64,000 bases of DNA from positions 186,001 to 250,000 of the forward strand of contig NW_027269970.1 in assembly GCF_030848805.1 (NCBI RefSeq), given 5' to 3'. Position numbers and translations under genes: made by a program. This document shows positions 22,586 to 32,929 of the stretch, in pieces (within the stretch, counting starts at the first letter, position 1; every line of letters begins with the position of its first letter). This DNA comes from Temnothorax longispinosus (Eukaryota > Arthropoda > Insecta > Hymenoptera > Formicidae). The notes beneath the pieces are model-generated. The model had not been told where the DNA came from. It ran no database searches and was given only the letters and a program-made list of their open reading frames with translations.

Positions 22586-22629
22586 CTTTGCGTATACGCG
22601 TCTCCGTGTAATACGCCGCGCAGATATCT

Positions 22630-22830
22630 GTAGCATACGCTGTTATACCCGTACTGACGCGAGTATAACAAGTACCCGTATTGACACGGGTAGCGGGTAC
22701 CCGAATCGATACGGGTACCCGCTACCCAAATTACCCGAATTACCCGGGTACCCGCGGAACCGGTCCAGATCCGTATACAACGGGTAACGGGCGAACGGGC
22801 GGGTACCCGAATACCCGGGTATTCCGAGCT
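22630..22830. repeat. Cluster of TACCCG/GGGTACCCG short repeats
   Basis: Irregular head-to-head TACCCG and CGGGTA words, including GGGTACCCG several times and CCCGGGTACCCG. It looks like a short satellite or a foldback-prone array. No coding content. Confidence 0.7.
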
Positions 22831-23240
22831 CTACTTTTAAGTTGCTCTAAACGAAATTACTGTTGTCCGGTGACAGCAATATGATGGCAACTGAAGAGAA
22901 ACTTAAGCCAAACACTATTTCCTTTTTATGCCAAGGAATGCTTGGCTATTTGGGTATATATATTTTATTTTAAATGAACAAAGTGCTAATGAATATAAGT
23001 ATAAAGACTGTTAAAACAGTTGTAATTATGTAATGCAAGGAATTGTAAGTGAACTGTATGAATGATCGCGAGCGCATGGCATTGGCGCCTTTATTTTAAA
23101 CAAAGACAGATTTTTCAATTTATTCTAATTTAAGTTATTTTTATTTATTCAAGATAATGATTCCCTTCTCGGAATACATGGCGTTTTACAGGGACGTACC
23201 CAACCCTTTACAATATTTCCCCTTTAGATCCTGGCCATTG
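22831..23240. other. AT-rich spacer with minus-strand poly(A) signals
   Basis: No gene is visible. On the minus strand GAATAAATAAAAATAAC (about 23137-23153) could be the polyadenylation region of the GA-rich minus transcript upstream of it. Confidence 0.4.
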
Positions 23241-24179
23241 GGCGGCCTCACATGCCAGCTAGTACCCACCCTCCCTTTTCCTTAAAGCTCCCAAGGCCTT
23301 CTTTTCCGCGACTTTCTTTCCTTCTCTTTTTATTTCCTCCCTGATTTCTTGTCCTATCTCTCCTGACTCCTCCATTCCTCCTTAAATCCTCTACCATCTT
23401 CCTTCCCTTCCTTCCTACCGGCTCCCTTCCATCTGCTCCCTCCTTCTCCCCTCCGTACCTGCCTCTCACCATAACTTCCATTTCCGCTTAGCTTTTGCTT
23501 CTCTCTCTCACTCACGCGCTCACTCACGCACACCTGCCCACACGCACACCAACACACTCCCTCTCTCTCCTTCTCTCATTTTCCCCTTCATAACTACGCT
23601 GCTCTAAAAAGTTACTTATTAACCATTCTATGCGAGCAACAGAGCCACCTGTGTATGTGTGTGCGTGTGTTCGCATCCGCAATGCACTGTGCTATATAAG
23701 CAACGCAACGTTAACCATGGTCCTGTGTAATCCTTCCTTTGCACCTTATCCTTTCTCTAACATTTTGTGAGACCTCCACTACAACCGATCATTTTTTGTA
23801 CGCGTACTAATTACCAGGTTTTATCATACCGAAGTCTCTTATAATTTCTCCTCTACTTAACTATTTTCTGCGACCTTTCCTTTCCGCTATATTACAATGT
23901 TACACTCTTGTTCCGCTAGCACCATTTAATCTGTTCGTTCTTAGTTCTTACCCTACCGCAATTATTTCGCCAATGCTCGCTAAGTTACAATAATCTTCTA
24001 CATTTCACGTTCTTCTATGTCCTTATTACCTTCTTTTTCTTTTCACTTTCCTTTTGCTCACGCTTTCCTTATCTTCCTTGCCTTCTTCCTCAGCTTGTCT
24101 AGCCTGTTCCTCTTTTTGCTTCCTCTTCACATTTTCCTCTTCAACTTGTCGCTGCCATTCCTTGTGTCTCTTTTCCTTT

Positions 24180-25148
24180 CCCAGGTAGCAAACACAAGTC
24201 ATTTTGACGTCAAATTTTGGTCCTTTACTAACCATTCCTGACGTCACTAACTGGCGGCATAAAGACGTTAAAATGACGGTCTAATGTCACAGACAATTGA
24301 CGTCATCGCGGATACGTTATTTTGACGTCATTTTCTGACGTCTTATTGACGGCAAAAATAGGTCCATTGTACAACATACCGGTTTCCAAAAATGTTTTTT
24401 ATGAAATTAAAATTTTAAAATGTCTACTTGATAAACGTTTATAAAAAAATGTTCTTTTTCTTTATCTAAGAAAAAAAAGCTTTTTTAACTGTTTCGTTAC
24501 ATGCCATGTGCGTATAGCCGCTCTCAAGGCGGTCACCTATCCTAGTACAGTACCGCGCCCGAGTCGCTTGACTTCGATGATCCAGTGGACAGTGACGATC
24601 TTCTCACCCTGATGCTTCCTTATTAACTATGTACTTGTCTATAACAGGTATGTACATCTTTAAAGTGTTCAAAAATCTTGTAATGATAATCTTCTTGATA
24701 GCTATAACACTGCATGAAATAGTTATCATAAAACTATAATCACACGCAACTACATCCACTTATACCATAAATTCGCCACTTCAATCATAAAGTTGCGAAA
24801 CAAACATATTGTAGTTAATTTTGTGATTTTTATTTTATTATTACTTTATTATACAATATTAAGAAGTAAAAATAGTTATATTACAAAAAGACCTTATTTG
24901 GACGACTTTAAGACGTCTTTAAAATGACGTCTTTAGATGGTCTAAGAAATGACGTCTTATAAACGTCCATTATTAGTCGCCGATGTCATAGACCAAAAAT
25001 GACTAAAAATAGACGTTATAATGACGTTATGGAATAACGTCAGTATAATGTCATTTTTAAGGACATAGTCGCTTTTTGGTCATTTGACGTCATTTGTACA
25101 AACATGACTAGTATTTGACGTCAAAATGACTTGTGTTTGCTACCTGGG
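24180..25148. mobile_element. 969-bp TIR element packed with GACGT repeats
   Basis: The ends CCCAGGTAGCAAACACAAGT and its exact complement are inverted, and similarity extends inward through TCATTTTGACGTCAAAT. TTT flanks both ends and may be a 3-bp duplication. Both arms (about 190 and 260 bp) are dense in GACGT/ACGTC words, including TGACGTCA-like palindromes. The centre holds a 5S-rRNA-like segment. No transposase ORF, so it is nonautonomous; I cannot assign the superfamily. Confidence 0.85.
24503..24590 (-). ncRNA. 5S rRNA-derived fragment inside the TIR element
   Basis: The reverse complement contains ATCGAAGTCAAGCG, TCGGGCGCGGT, GGATAGGTGACCGCC and a GCATGTAACG-side tail. These follow the order and spacing of the 3' two thirds of eukaryotic 5S rRNA (ATCACCGAAGTCAAGC, GTCGGGCGCGG, GGATGGGTGACCGCC), including the C-box region of the internal Pol III promoter. 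The 5' third is missing and several stem positions are changed, so it is a derived copy, comparable in principle to the 5S-headed SINE3 class. Confidence 0.75.
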
Positions 25149-25317
25149 TTTGCTCGCTGTTTTCACCTTCTCTCCGTCTTCGTCCTCCACCTTAGTTTCA
25201 TTCCACGTGCTATCGCCGGGCTTTCCTCTTTCTCGCTCGACTCATCATTTGCTGCCGCGGCAGTCCATCTCTCATTCGTCGCCGCTCGCGCAGGCACCGC
25301 GAGCCCTGTATGCTGCA

Positions 25318-25465
25318 CCTCGACGCCCCGCAGTGATGCCAACCCACTCTTTTGGTGGAGCCGGCACCCCGCGCCGTCTCGGCCCCACCTCGACGTCTCG
25401 CAGTGATGCCAACTCACTCTTTTGGAGGGGCCGGCACCCCGCGCCGTCTCAGCCCCAGCCGGAGC
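25318..25465 (+). repeat. ~72-bp tandem duplication
   Basis: CGCAGTGATGCCAACCCACTC ... GGCACCCCGCGCCGTCTC is repeated once with few changes (copies start near 25320 and 25392). It makes open frames in two registers and is not evidence for a gene. Confidence 0.85.
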
Positions 25466-25979
25466 CCCACCATCGCCTCGCCGCTTCCACGCTGCCTCTC
25501 CGGCTGCCCGTGCCGCGCGCCACCTTCTGACGTCATCTTCCTCTTCCTCTGTGCCTCACCTTCAACGTCTCTTCCCCCTCTTCCTTCTTCCTCCGTGTCC
25601 TAACCTCCAACGCTTCTCTCCGAAATTCCAGGATCTTTCTCCATCCACTTCCCTCTCGGAGCCTCCTCCATTTATTCCGTTTCCTCTGCTCTTCCCCCCT
25701 CGGTTCCAACGCATTGCTCCATTCTCCTTGCCTCACTCCTTTCCCCAAAAACTTCTTTTCCTCTCCACTTAATTCCCGGCCACCCGCACGCTCCGAAAGG
25801 CTTTCCCCTCTCCGCCTTATTCTAATTCAAGTTATATATTTCAAATAATTATTACATTTGTCTTTCTTTTCTTTATAACTCTAGTAACAAGTATTATAAT
25901 AGTGGACATGATTCTAGTTCACTGTCATGTATAAGGAAAAAGGTGACATTAAAACGTGAGAACAAGGTACCTACAAGCG

Positions 25980-26230
25980 ATATCATGTGAAAAAAGAAAA
26001 AGAAGAGTCATTGGACTCAATAACAAATAGTATTAACACCTTTAAGAACATAGCCAATAATTGTATGTCAGAGCTATCAAGACAAAGAAAAAGGAACTGA
26101 CATGGACACATTCAAAGTTGCACTACAATTTATTCCTGCAGATTTTAAATTACCATTCATGATAGACGTATTGCGCATTAGTGATATTATATCGAAAAGG
26201 CAAACAACTATTAATATCTGAAATTGATAA
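25980..26230 (+). pseudogene. Possible BESS-like gene remnant
   Basis: One frame reads KEESLDSITNSINTFKNIANN and, after a stop and shift, another reads DTFKVALQFIPADFKLPF then MIDVLRISDIISKR. The second has the spacing of a C-terminal BESS-type or MADF-associated helix pair found in insect DNA-binding proteins and Harbinger accessory proteins. The match is by pattern only. Confidence 0.25.
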
Positions 26231-26288
26231 TATAAAATAATTTTATTAAATATAGATACGTTAAGCAATATAAGTATTCAGAGAATAT

Positions 26289-27039
26289 AGTGTGACGTGA
26301 CATAGTCACGTCCCCTGCCCAGACAATAGCTCGACCGGGGGGAACGTCCGGGATGTCGTCTCCGCCGGAGCGGGGCGGGGCGACAGCGTTAGAATTCGGT
26401 AAACATTAAATTATTTCCGAGAATTTCAGGTGTCGAGTAGATGGCCAGAAGAAAATTGTAACGACTTGAGTCGCGCCGTGGGAGTTTACGGGAGGCGTTC
26501 TACGTAGGAGTTGGCCGGCGGGCGGGTCATAATTGGGCCCATTAGCCGATGTTGCTTGGAGCGTCTTGCAGGGCGAGCGCATCAGCCCCGATGTTCGCCG
26601 GAATGAAGCCTGCCGAATCGCGAAGGAGGGAGATCGCTACGGAACATTGCCTACCGGTCGACAGAGCCATGGCTTGGCCAGCCTGGACGTCGTACACCGA
26701 CACCAGAGTCGCGGCCCGGTCAGCCGGACTCGAGAATAGGCTTTTCAAACCTGCCGCCGGCGAGCGAGGAAGCCACGAAGGGCGTCGACGGGAGCGGAAG
26801 GCGCTCGGCTCGCGTAGGGCTGATCGGCAAGGAGGGCTTGCAAGCACGGCGCGCGCAGACGCGGGCCCGACATGATCCCGCCGGGCTAGAGGATCGTCAC
26901 TACCGTGTCGGCGTGGCGAGAGACAACATCCCGAGAGGACCGGCAGCCGAGCTTGCGGAATTTGTAAGGCCACTACTCGAGCACCTCATAACCCACGTTC
27001 CCTTGGCAGTGGTTTTGCTAGATAGTAGATAGAGACAGT

Positions 27040-27098
<59 letters not shown>

Positions 27099-27973
27099 TA
27101 TAATGAGAGTCATAGTTACGACCGCACCGGGGGGTCTGGGGGGGCGGTTAGCCCCCCCAGAATCCTCCCCGTGGTCGGAGTGCGATCAACGTCAGCAGTA
27201 CTTCCGTTCACGCTAGAATCAGAGCCGACACCGGGGATTTCTCCCTTACAGAGCCCATACCTGACGATTACGTACTCCCGGACAAGCCGACCCTTCAAAC
27301 GTAGGGGCACGTTTTCCCGTAACGCACTCATGACTCACTATTGTACCTGTGGTGTTTCCCAGGTAGCAGGGTTCCTGCAGCGGGCGTGATCCACTCGGAT
27401 TAGATCAGCCCAAACTGACAGGGTTGGGGTGCCATAACACCCCCATTATAGGTAATGCGCAACATAAGCTTCATAGCGTGACCCACACTAGGCCCTCCAT
27501 GCCGCTCACTCGGCTATGCAAATCCTCTGCCCCTACGAGTCCGACACCATCTGGTAGGGCACCGGTAGCCTCCCGGCGGGGCTCCCTACCCCCGTAGTAC
27601 TCGTGTCGAGCGATCTTAGCTCACGTTTGACGAGTCGCTGTCGCTGGTGCCATGCCACCAGCTACCACGTAATCGCACAAGTCGCCCCGTACTATTAACG
27701 CGTCGTTCATCGGTTGCCCGGAGATCCGGGATTCGGCAGCAGTCGACGCGCCTTAGGAATATACGGCACGTGGTGCGCCATATACCCCGCTCGTATTGGG
27801 CACCTCCCACGCACGAGCACGCCGTGCTCGCCTCGCGAAACGCTACCCTGTTCAGTACTACCGGCTGCATCCGTTACCCAGCTGATAGGACCTGGGATTG
27901 GACAGCACCCCAGCAGTTTTATGGGTAAAGGGCACAGGGTGCACCGTTTACCCGCGCTTGCTTGAATTTCTTT

Positions 27974-27984
<11 letters not shown>
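26289..27984. other. Unclassified GC-rich block
   Basis: A sharply bounded GC-rich insert beginning TGTGACGTGACATAGTCACG. Its far edge, near 27984, abuts the minus-strand gene-family remnant. The TGTGACG start resembles the block at 11459, but I find no matching target duplication. It contains a strong hairpin (27136-27160) and no recognisable protein. It is probably retroelement LTR or UTR. Confidence 0.35.
27117..27182. other. Strong GC hairpin
   Basis: CTGGGGGGG and CCCCCCCAG pair around a CGGTTAG loop, with an outer stem from CGACCGCACCGGGG and CCCCGTGGTCG. An imperfect stem of roughly 25 bp is visible by eye. Confidence 0.6.
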
Positions 27985-27985
<1 letters not shown>

Positions 27986-28010
<25 letters not shown>

Positions 28011-31000
28011 CCACGATAACTATATCAATTGGTGGTGGCGATGAAGGTGATGGACTTTCAATTTTTTTTCTAAGATTTGTACCAAAACAGACTTTGCAGT
28101 CTTATATATTTGTCCATCTAAGTGGCACATGGACATTGGCACTGGCGTAAGAAGAAATGTCATGACTTTCGCAACATCAATTTAATGGTCCATTGAAATC
28201 CCCAGCATTCGTCCAAATAGATCCCTCTGTATCCTCACTTCTTGAACTTTATTACAGATTTTTACTTTCTTTTTTACACATTCAGAAGTGAAATTGATTA
28301 CAGCAGTTTGTGATATGCAATTTTCAAATCTTTGAAGATCTGTATTGCATTCAGAAATGAATATCTCTCGTGAACGATTTCCAATTTTTCCTACATTGAG
28401 TAGAAAATCGGCTGTAGAGTCTTTTGCTGCTCTCCCGGTGGCAATATTGAATAGGAAATTTTTGTCGAGATCTTGTTGGAATGGGTTCATTTTTTTTTCT
28501 ATTGTACTCATAAATTTCTCCAAGCAGACAATTTGTTTCTTCATTTTATTTGGCTCTAAGTTTGCTGTAATGTCTTGAGATTTTGTAAATCTTGTTACTT
28601 TATAAACATGGGATAAAAGATCGAATACTGTGACTTCTTGCCCAGCGTTGGCGCGCAGATATTGAATTGGTAAAATGTGTGACTCCAGTCAGCCTTCTCC
28701 CTGCATCAGCATTAATTGTCTGTTCTAATGTGAGGTCAATGGGCTGAGGTCAGTGAGCTTGAAAATTGTTTCTCTGTTCTTTTTACACCGAAAGAGCCTT
28801 TTTTAAATTCATCAATTAACCCAGGATGAGTATCATTGACTTTCAGCAAATCGTCATGATATTTCATTATCCAACGCGCATAATTCTGGTGATTTATAGC
28901 AAAAAACAAATTTACAATTTTCGGCAATATGTATCGGTACAATTCGAAATCGGCAGTTCTGACGCTTCTAGACAGAATGTGATAGTAATCGATTAGCTTG
29001 GTGTACAAAATGTAGAACTGTGGTGTTTTTCCAAATTTGCCTGTCAAATTGTCTTTATACATTGAATATTGCGCTAGTAAATTAGAAAGTGGTCTATCTT
29101 GTTCTATCCCGGTAAAATCTTTAATTCCTTGAATTTTATGAAGCTCTAATACCACTTCATCAGAAACTTTTATTCCCTCATGTCGAAGAAAGGCTTGGAA
29201 ATGTAAAAGTTGAAATCCTAATGAAATAATTGGGTGCAATCGTGTTCGTATTTGCTGGTCCGCACTGTACGCGTCGAAACGCAATCTCCCGGTCGGAGTC
29301 ACTCCGCGAACGAGGAGAGGAAGTCCAAATTAAACTGAAACGTCGTTGGTAGAATCTCACTTTATTTTTACAGTGTTCAGCTTATAATCGCTCGATGTGT
29401 CGCTCTCGTGGTTTCTAAAGGCTCACTGGTCTCCCGGAAGGAGCAAGCAAACAATCGCGGTCGAAGCTCCGTGTTATGCCTTTTGGAAATGTGACGATAA
29501 ATCGTCTTATTGGCTTTAAACTGCCTAGCGACCATGCTATTGGACGAAATACTTGCGCTCACGCGGCTGTCACGCGCTTCGCACCTGCGAGCCGTTTGCT
29601 CGAGAAAAGAAAAGAAAAAGGGGGAAACGTAAATATACGCGTTTTCAGACATTTCGAGCGTTCGAGAACGATCCCTGCTTTCACTTTCCAATCGTCAGTT
29701 CGCAACAAATATTATTTCGGAAATATTCGAGCACACGTTCTGCATGGCACCTGCGGGGACGAGCTTTCAACAAATCGTTTACATCGATTGAAATGTTTGC
29801 CAGTAATAAAACCATTCACAGAGCCACTGGCCAGTAGATTGCTGACCCAAATGGATAAATATATTATTGAATCGTTCTCTTTCCGTAGATTTGATTTGGA
29901 ATGCTATTCTGGCAATACCTAAGTCATATGTTATCTGAATATATTTCTGAGAGCATTCTTTTGCATTTTTCTGACTTTCAAGCATTGTCTTCAACACGAC
30001 TTCCTTCTTATGTTAGTAGGAGACTCGTTGATAGGAGTGAGATACGAAATCTTTTGTTGCAAACTATTATCCTTCAATAGCCGACTGTTGAATCCAACCC
30101 ACATAGGCACGTTCTCCATTTTTAAAGCGTGCGAAAACATCCACAGCAAATCAAGTTGAGCCACCGATGCCAAACTTTCCGGAATTTTATCCCTGTTTTC
30201 GCTGTCTGTTGGCAACAAACTGTCCACCATTCGAGGTTTCTTAGGGTACGACGGTAGATCGTCAGAGATAGCTTCATAAGTTCTCCTTTTTGTTCTCAAC
30301 CTTTTAGGCATACTTGCAGATACTCCTCCTTGTTGCTCATCAAAAACTTCATTATTTCCACCTCCAGACAATGTATCGTCTCCATATTGAGGTATTTTTG
30401 GTTCAATAACATCATTGATTAGATCTTCAGGAAGTTCGTTATGGTGTGTTTCAGATGTTCCTGGTTGTGGCTCAGTGAACACTCCATCAAATTAATCTTC
30501 TGATCCGTCAACACTAGGCTCAAACTGGAATATGATTCCGACGGTGTCATGCAGTGTATCTTTACCATTTGTAGTTGCCACAAATCTGTCGAAATTATCG
30601 AATGCTACTCCTGTGCTGAGGTGTGGAACTAACGATATTCCTGCTAGGCAGGCCTGTGAACGTTCGGTTGCAGCATACGTTAATTCCGTTTCAAGCTTTT
30701 TGATTACATTGTAGCTGCAGCAATGCCCATACTTATTCAGAATATCAATGACTTTTCTGCTGCTGGTCAGACTTTTCAAAGTTATCCCAAGAGTCATATG
30801 CTTCGAAGTTTTGATTTGTTCTCTTGAAACTGCATAGATGACATCTTGAGACAATGATTGAACTTTATTCGAAACTTCTGGGCTATTCCTGCGTCGACGA
30901 GTTATACCACCCATTAGAGTAAGATAGAAATCTTGAAGTGATTCTGGTATCGAACATTCACCTTTTATTACGTCTTCCATTTTCAAATCAGCAGGTAATT

Positions 31001-31600
31001 TTTCTTTTTTTATGTACAGTAAGTGCAGCTCTTTTCGAAATATCTTCTTCTTTCAATGTCGAAAATATCGTGTCTGTTATATCTATACCATCTGCACGAA
31101 TAACGATTTTTTTTACGCATCGTTTATTATATCAATTCTTCTATAAATCTTTTTTTAAATATTTTCTTCCAGGTGCTGCTCACAAAATGATTCCTCGTTA
31201 CCTTTCGAATTCCCATTAGTTATTTGGTCCAACATTTTCTTTGAACATGCTGCATAGTAAGAAAAAAAAAATAATGTTCCGGTCTTTGATCATTTGATTT
31301 TCTATGTATGCACTCAGGTCCTCGAAGGCTTTTTTATAATTTGATCTTGCAATGTGCTAGGAAGTTTCTTCGGTTTTATCAGCTAATTTCATTCGATTCT
31401 GATATGCCACTCTGCACATAACTCTGATATAATACTTTATCAGATACTATATTTTCGATTTTTTGTAGCATGCCCAACTCATTATTTTTCTGAGCGAATT
31501 TTTTTATATCGCAAAGTGAAGATCTTTCACGATAAAGAAGTTGTAATTCCTTCTTTTTGTATTTTTTTTCGTCGTTTATCACAAAAAATACACACATTCA
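27986..31600 (-). pseudogene. Degenerate member of a multicopy invertebrate ORF family of unknown function
   Basis: Read from 31597 downward, successive blocks follow one long protein: KYKKKELQLLYRERSS (31.5 kb), KSLTSSRKVIDILNKYGH and TGVAFDNFDRFVATTNGKDTLHDTV (30.5-30.9 kb), PMWVGFNSRLL and SYLTPINESPTN (30.0-30.2 kb), CSQKYIQITYDLGIARIA (29.9 kb), LHPIISLGFQLLHF (29.2 kb), INHQNYARWIMKYHDDLL (28.9 kb), DLTLEQTINADAGRRLTG (28.7 kb) and TPVPMSMCHLDG (28.1 kb). I recall similar uncharacterised multicopy proteins in arthropods and cnidarians; no function is known to me. Stops, frame changes, a deletion and a solo LTR interrupt it. It may belong to a large DNA transposon. Confidence 0.7.
29243..29772 (-). 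mobile_element. Solo LTR in the gene-family remnant, AATCG target duplication
   Basis: 530 bp with TG...CA ends on either strand (minus strand TGTTGAAAGC ... CGAACA). AATCG lies at 29238-29242 and 29773-29777. Excision joins GKHFNRCKR to LHPIISLG, the order expected for the interrupted protein. A minus-strand AATAAA at about 29360 suggests the LTR reads on the minus strand. Confidence 0.85.
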
Positions 31601-32929
31601 AAAGCTGTTCGGGGAGTATTAAAGCTTCTCGGGGAGTATTACTTTGATCCAAGGTTGGATAGTGTCTAGTTAAAAAGATAAAAGTTAAGTTAAAAATTTA
31701 CGTGATTGCTCTAATTTTCGCAAATTTTGAGATATCGAGCTTAATTTTTTTTTTTATTAACTTACTCAACCCTGCTTTGATCTGAATCTAATTGTGAGGT
31801 TAGGTTCTTGACAGGATCACGATATTTTTTCATAAGGGCCAAAAAGTTATTTCGACATTTCGAATGATAACCATCAGTTTCATTTGGAATAGCAGAGGAA
31901 GAACCACATCTCGATATTTTAGCCTATGTGTAATTCGCTTGACTTCAAAACAATTCGACACTTCAACAATGTTTCTTCAGAAAAGAAGACAATTATGGAC
32001 CGCACCACCACTATCTTCACAAATAACGCTGCGCCAGCAAAGCCATTTTTTTATTTTCACACACTATTTATTGTTTATCAAGCTTTTCAAAAATTGATAC
32101 GATAATGATAGTTAATAATACACGTTTTTAAAAACTCATGGACGCTAAAAACAATTGAGGCCATCGTCGGACCTCTCCGCCGCGTGCGGGCTTTATGCAT
32201 TTTTAATAATATTTTTAGAGATGTTGCCACCAAAATTTTTATTTGGATTTTTTTTGGTGGTATGTGTTAGCACTATACTTGTTACTAAAAAAAAACCAGC
32301 TTTTATAGTATGACTTAAAAATAATTATTTTTAATTATCTATAATTAAGTCTGGCGACTAATTCCTCCGAGCAATCAAACTGGCAATTTATTTGCATGTT
32401 CTTGAATGACCAATTATCAATATCCGATAAAAATTGAGACTTATATTATGACTTGAAAATCTGTTTTTTCTCTCACCTGCGTACTTCTAAACCTCTCAGG
32501 TACGGCCAGCCAGGTGTTCGAATTATCGAAGGAGAGTCGTCCACGCAGGTTAAAACGAAAAATCGTATTTTACAAAATCACTTGGCTAAAAATGTCGTCA
32601 GCTCTTGAACTATATCAGCTATGTTCGGCGTCTGAGTTTGTCGTTGTTTGTCATATGTTACGTGGAAGTAGATTCAGTCAAGCTCTTGTTCGCGCGGCCA
32701 TACTTAGTGGCAACTATATTTCAGATGGAAATAGTTAATCACATGGTATTGTAATTAAACAATAATGAACTTACATAAGTGGTCACGTTAACAGGTCTTA
32801 TGTTTTAACGAACGTATTTCCAAACCAATGTGTTTCGTATCGAGAACGTACTGCTAATGCGAGGGCGAAGTATATTCGATGGTCGACTCCGTATAGTCAA
32901 TGTTTATGTTTATAGCTAGATAGTTCACT
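31601..32929. other. AT-rich sequence, no supported gene
   Basis: Short open frames at 31864-32097 and 32514-32738 have no recognisable motif. A small direct duplication (TTCGGGGAGTATTAAAGCTTC) is at about 31610-31650. Confidence 0.45.

Larger units (their letters stand above)
23241..25830 (-). other. Pyrimidine-rich block; minus strand encodes low-complexity E/K/R sequence
   Basis: The plus strand is strongly CT-rich from 23241 to 24179 and 25149 to about 25830, interrupted by a TIR element. The minus strand translates in several short frames to charged repetitive peptide, such as KEEQARQAEEEGKEDKES at about 24100 and GGWVLAGM then stop at about 23250. This may be a degenerate ORF1 or tail of a non-LTR retrotransposon, or simple-sequence drift. 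No enzymatic domain is visible. Confidence 0.4.

Noticed and set aside
26533..27928. ORFs in the second GC-rich block
   Set aside because: Same reason: arginine/proline-rich chance frames on both strands.
28736..29302. Start MTPTGRLRFDAYS as the N-terminus of the minus-strand protein
   Set aside because: The first ~20 codons are solo-LTR sequence; the gene reading comes from upstream, beyond 29772.
32514..32738. 74-codon ORF as a small gene
   Set aside because: No motif, no splice context and no repeat support.
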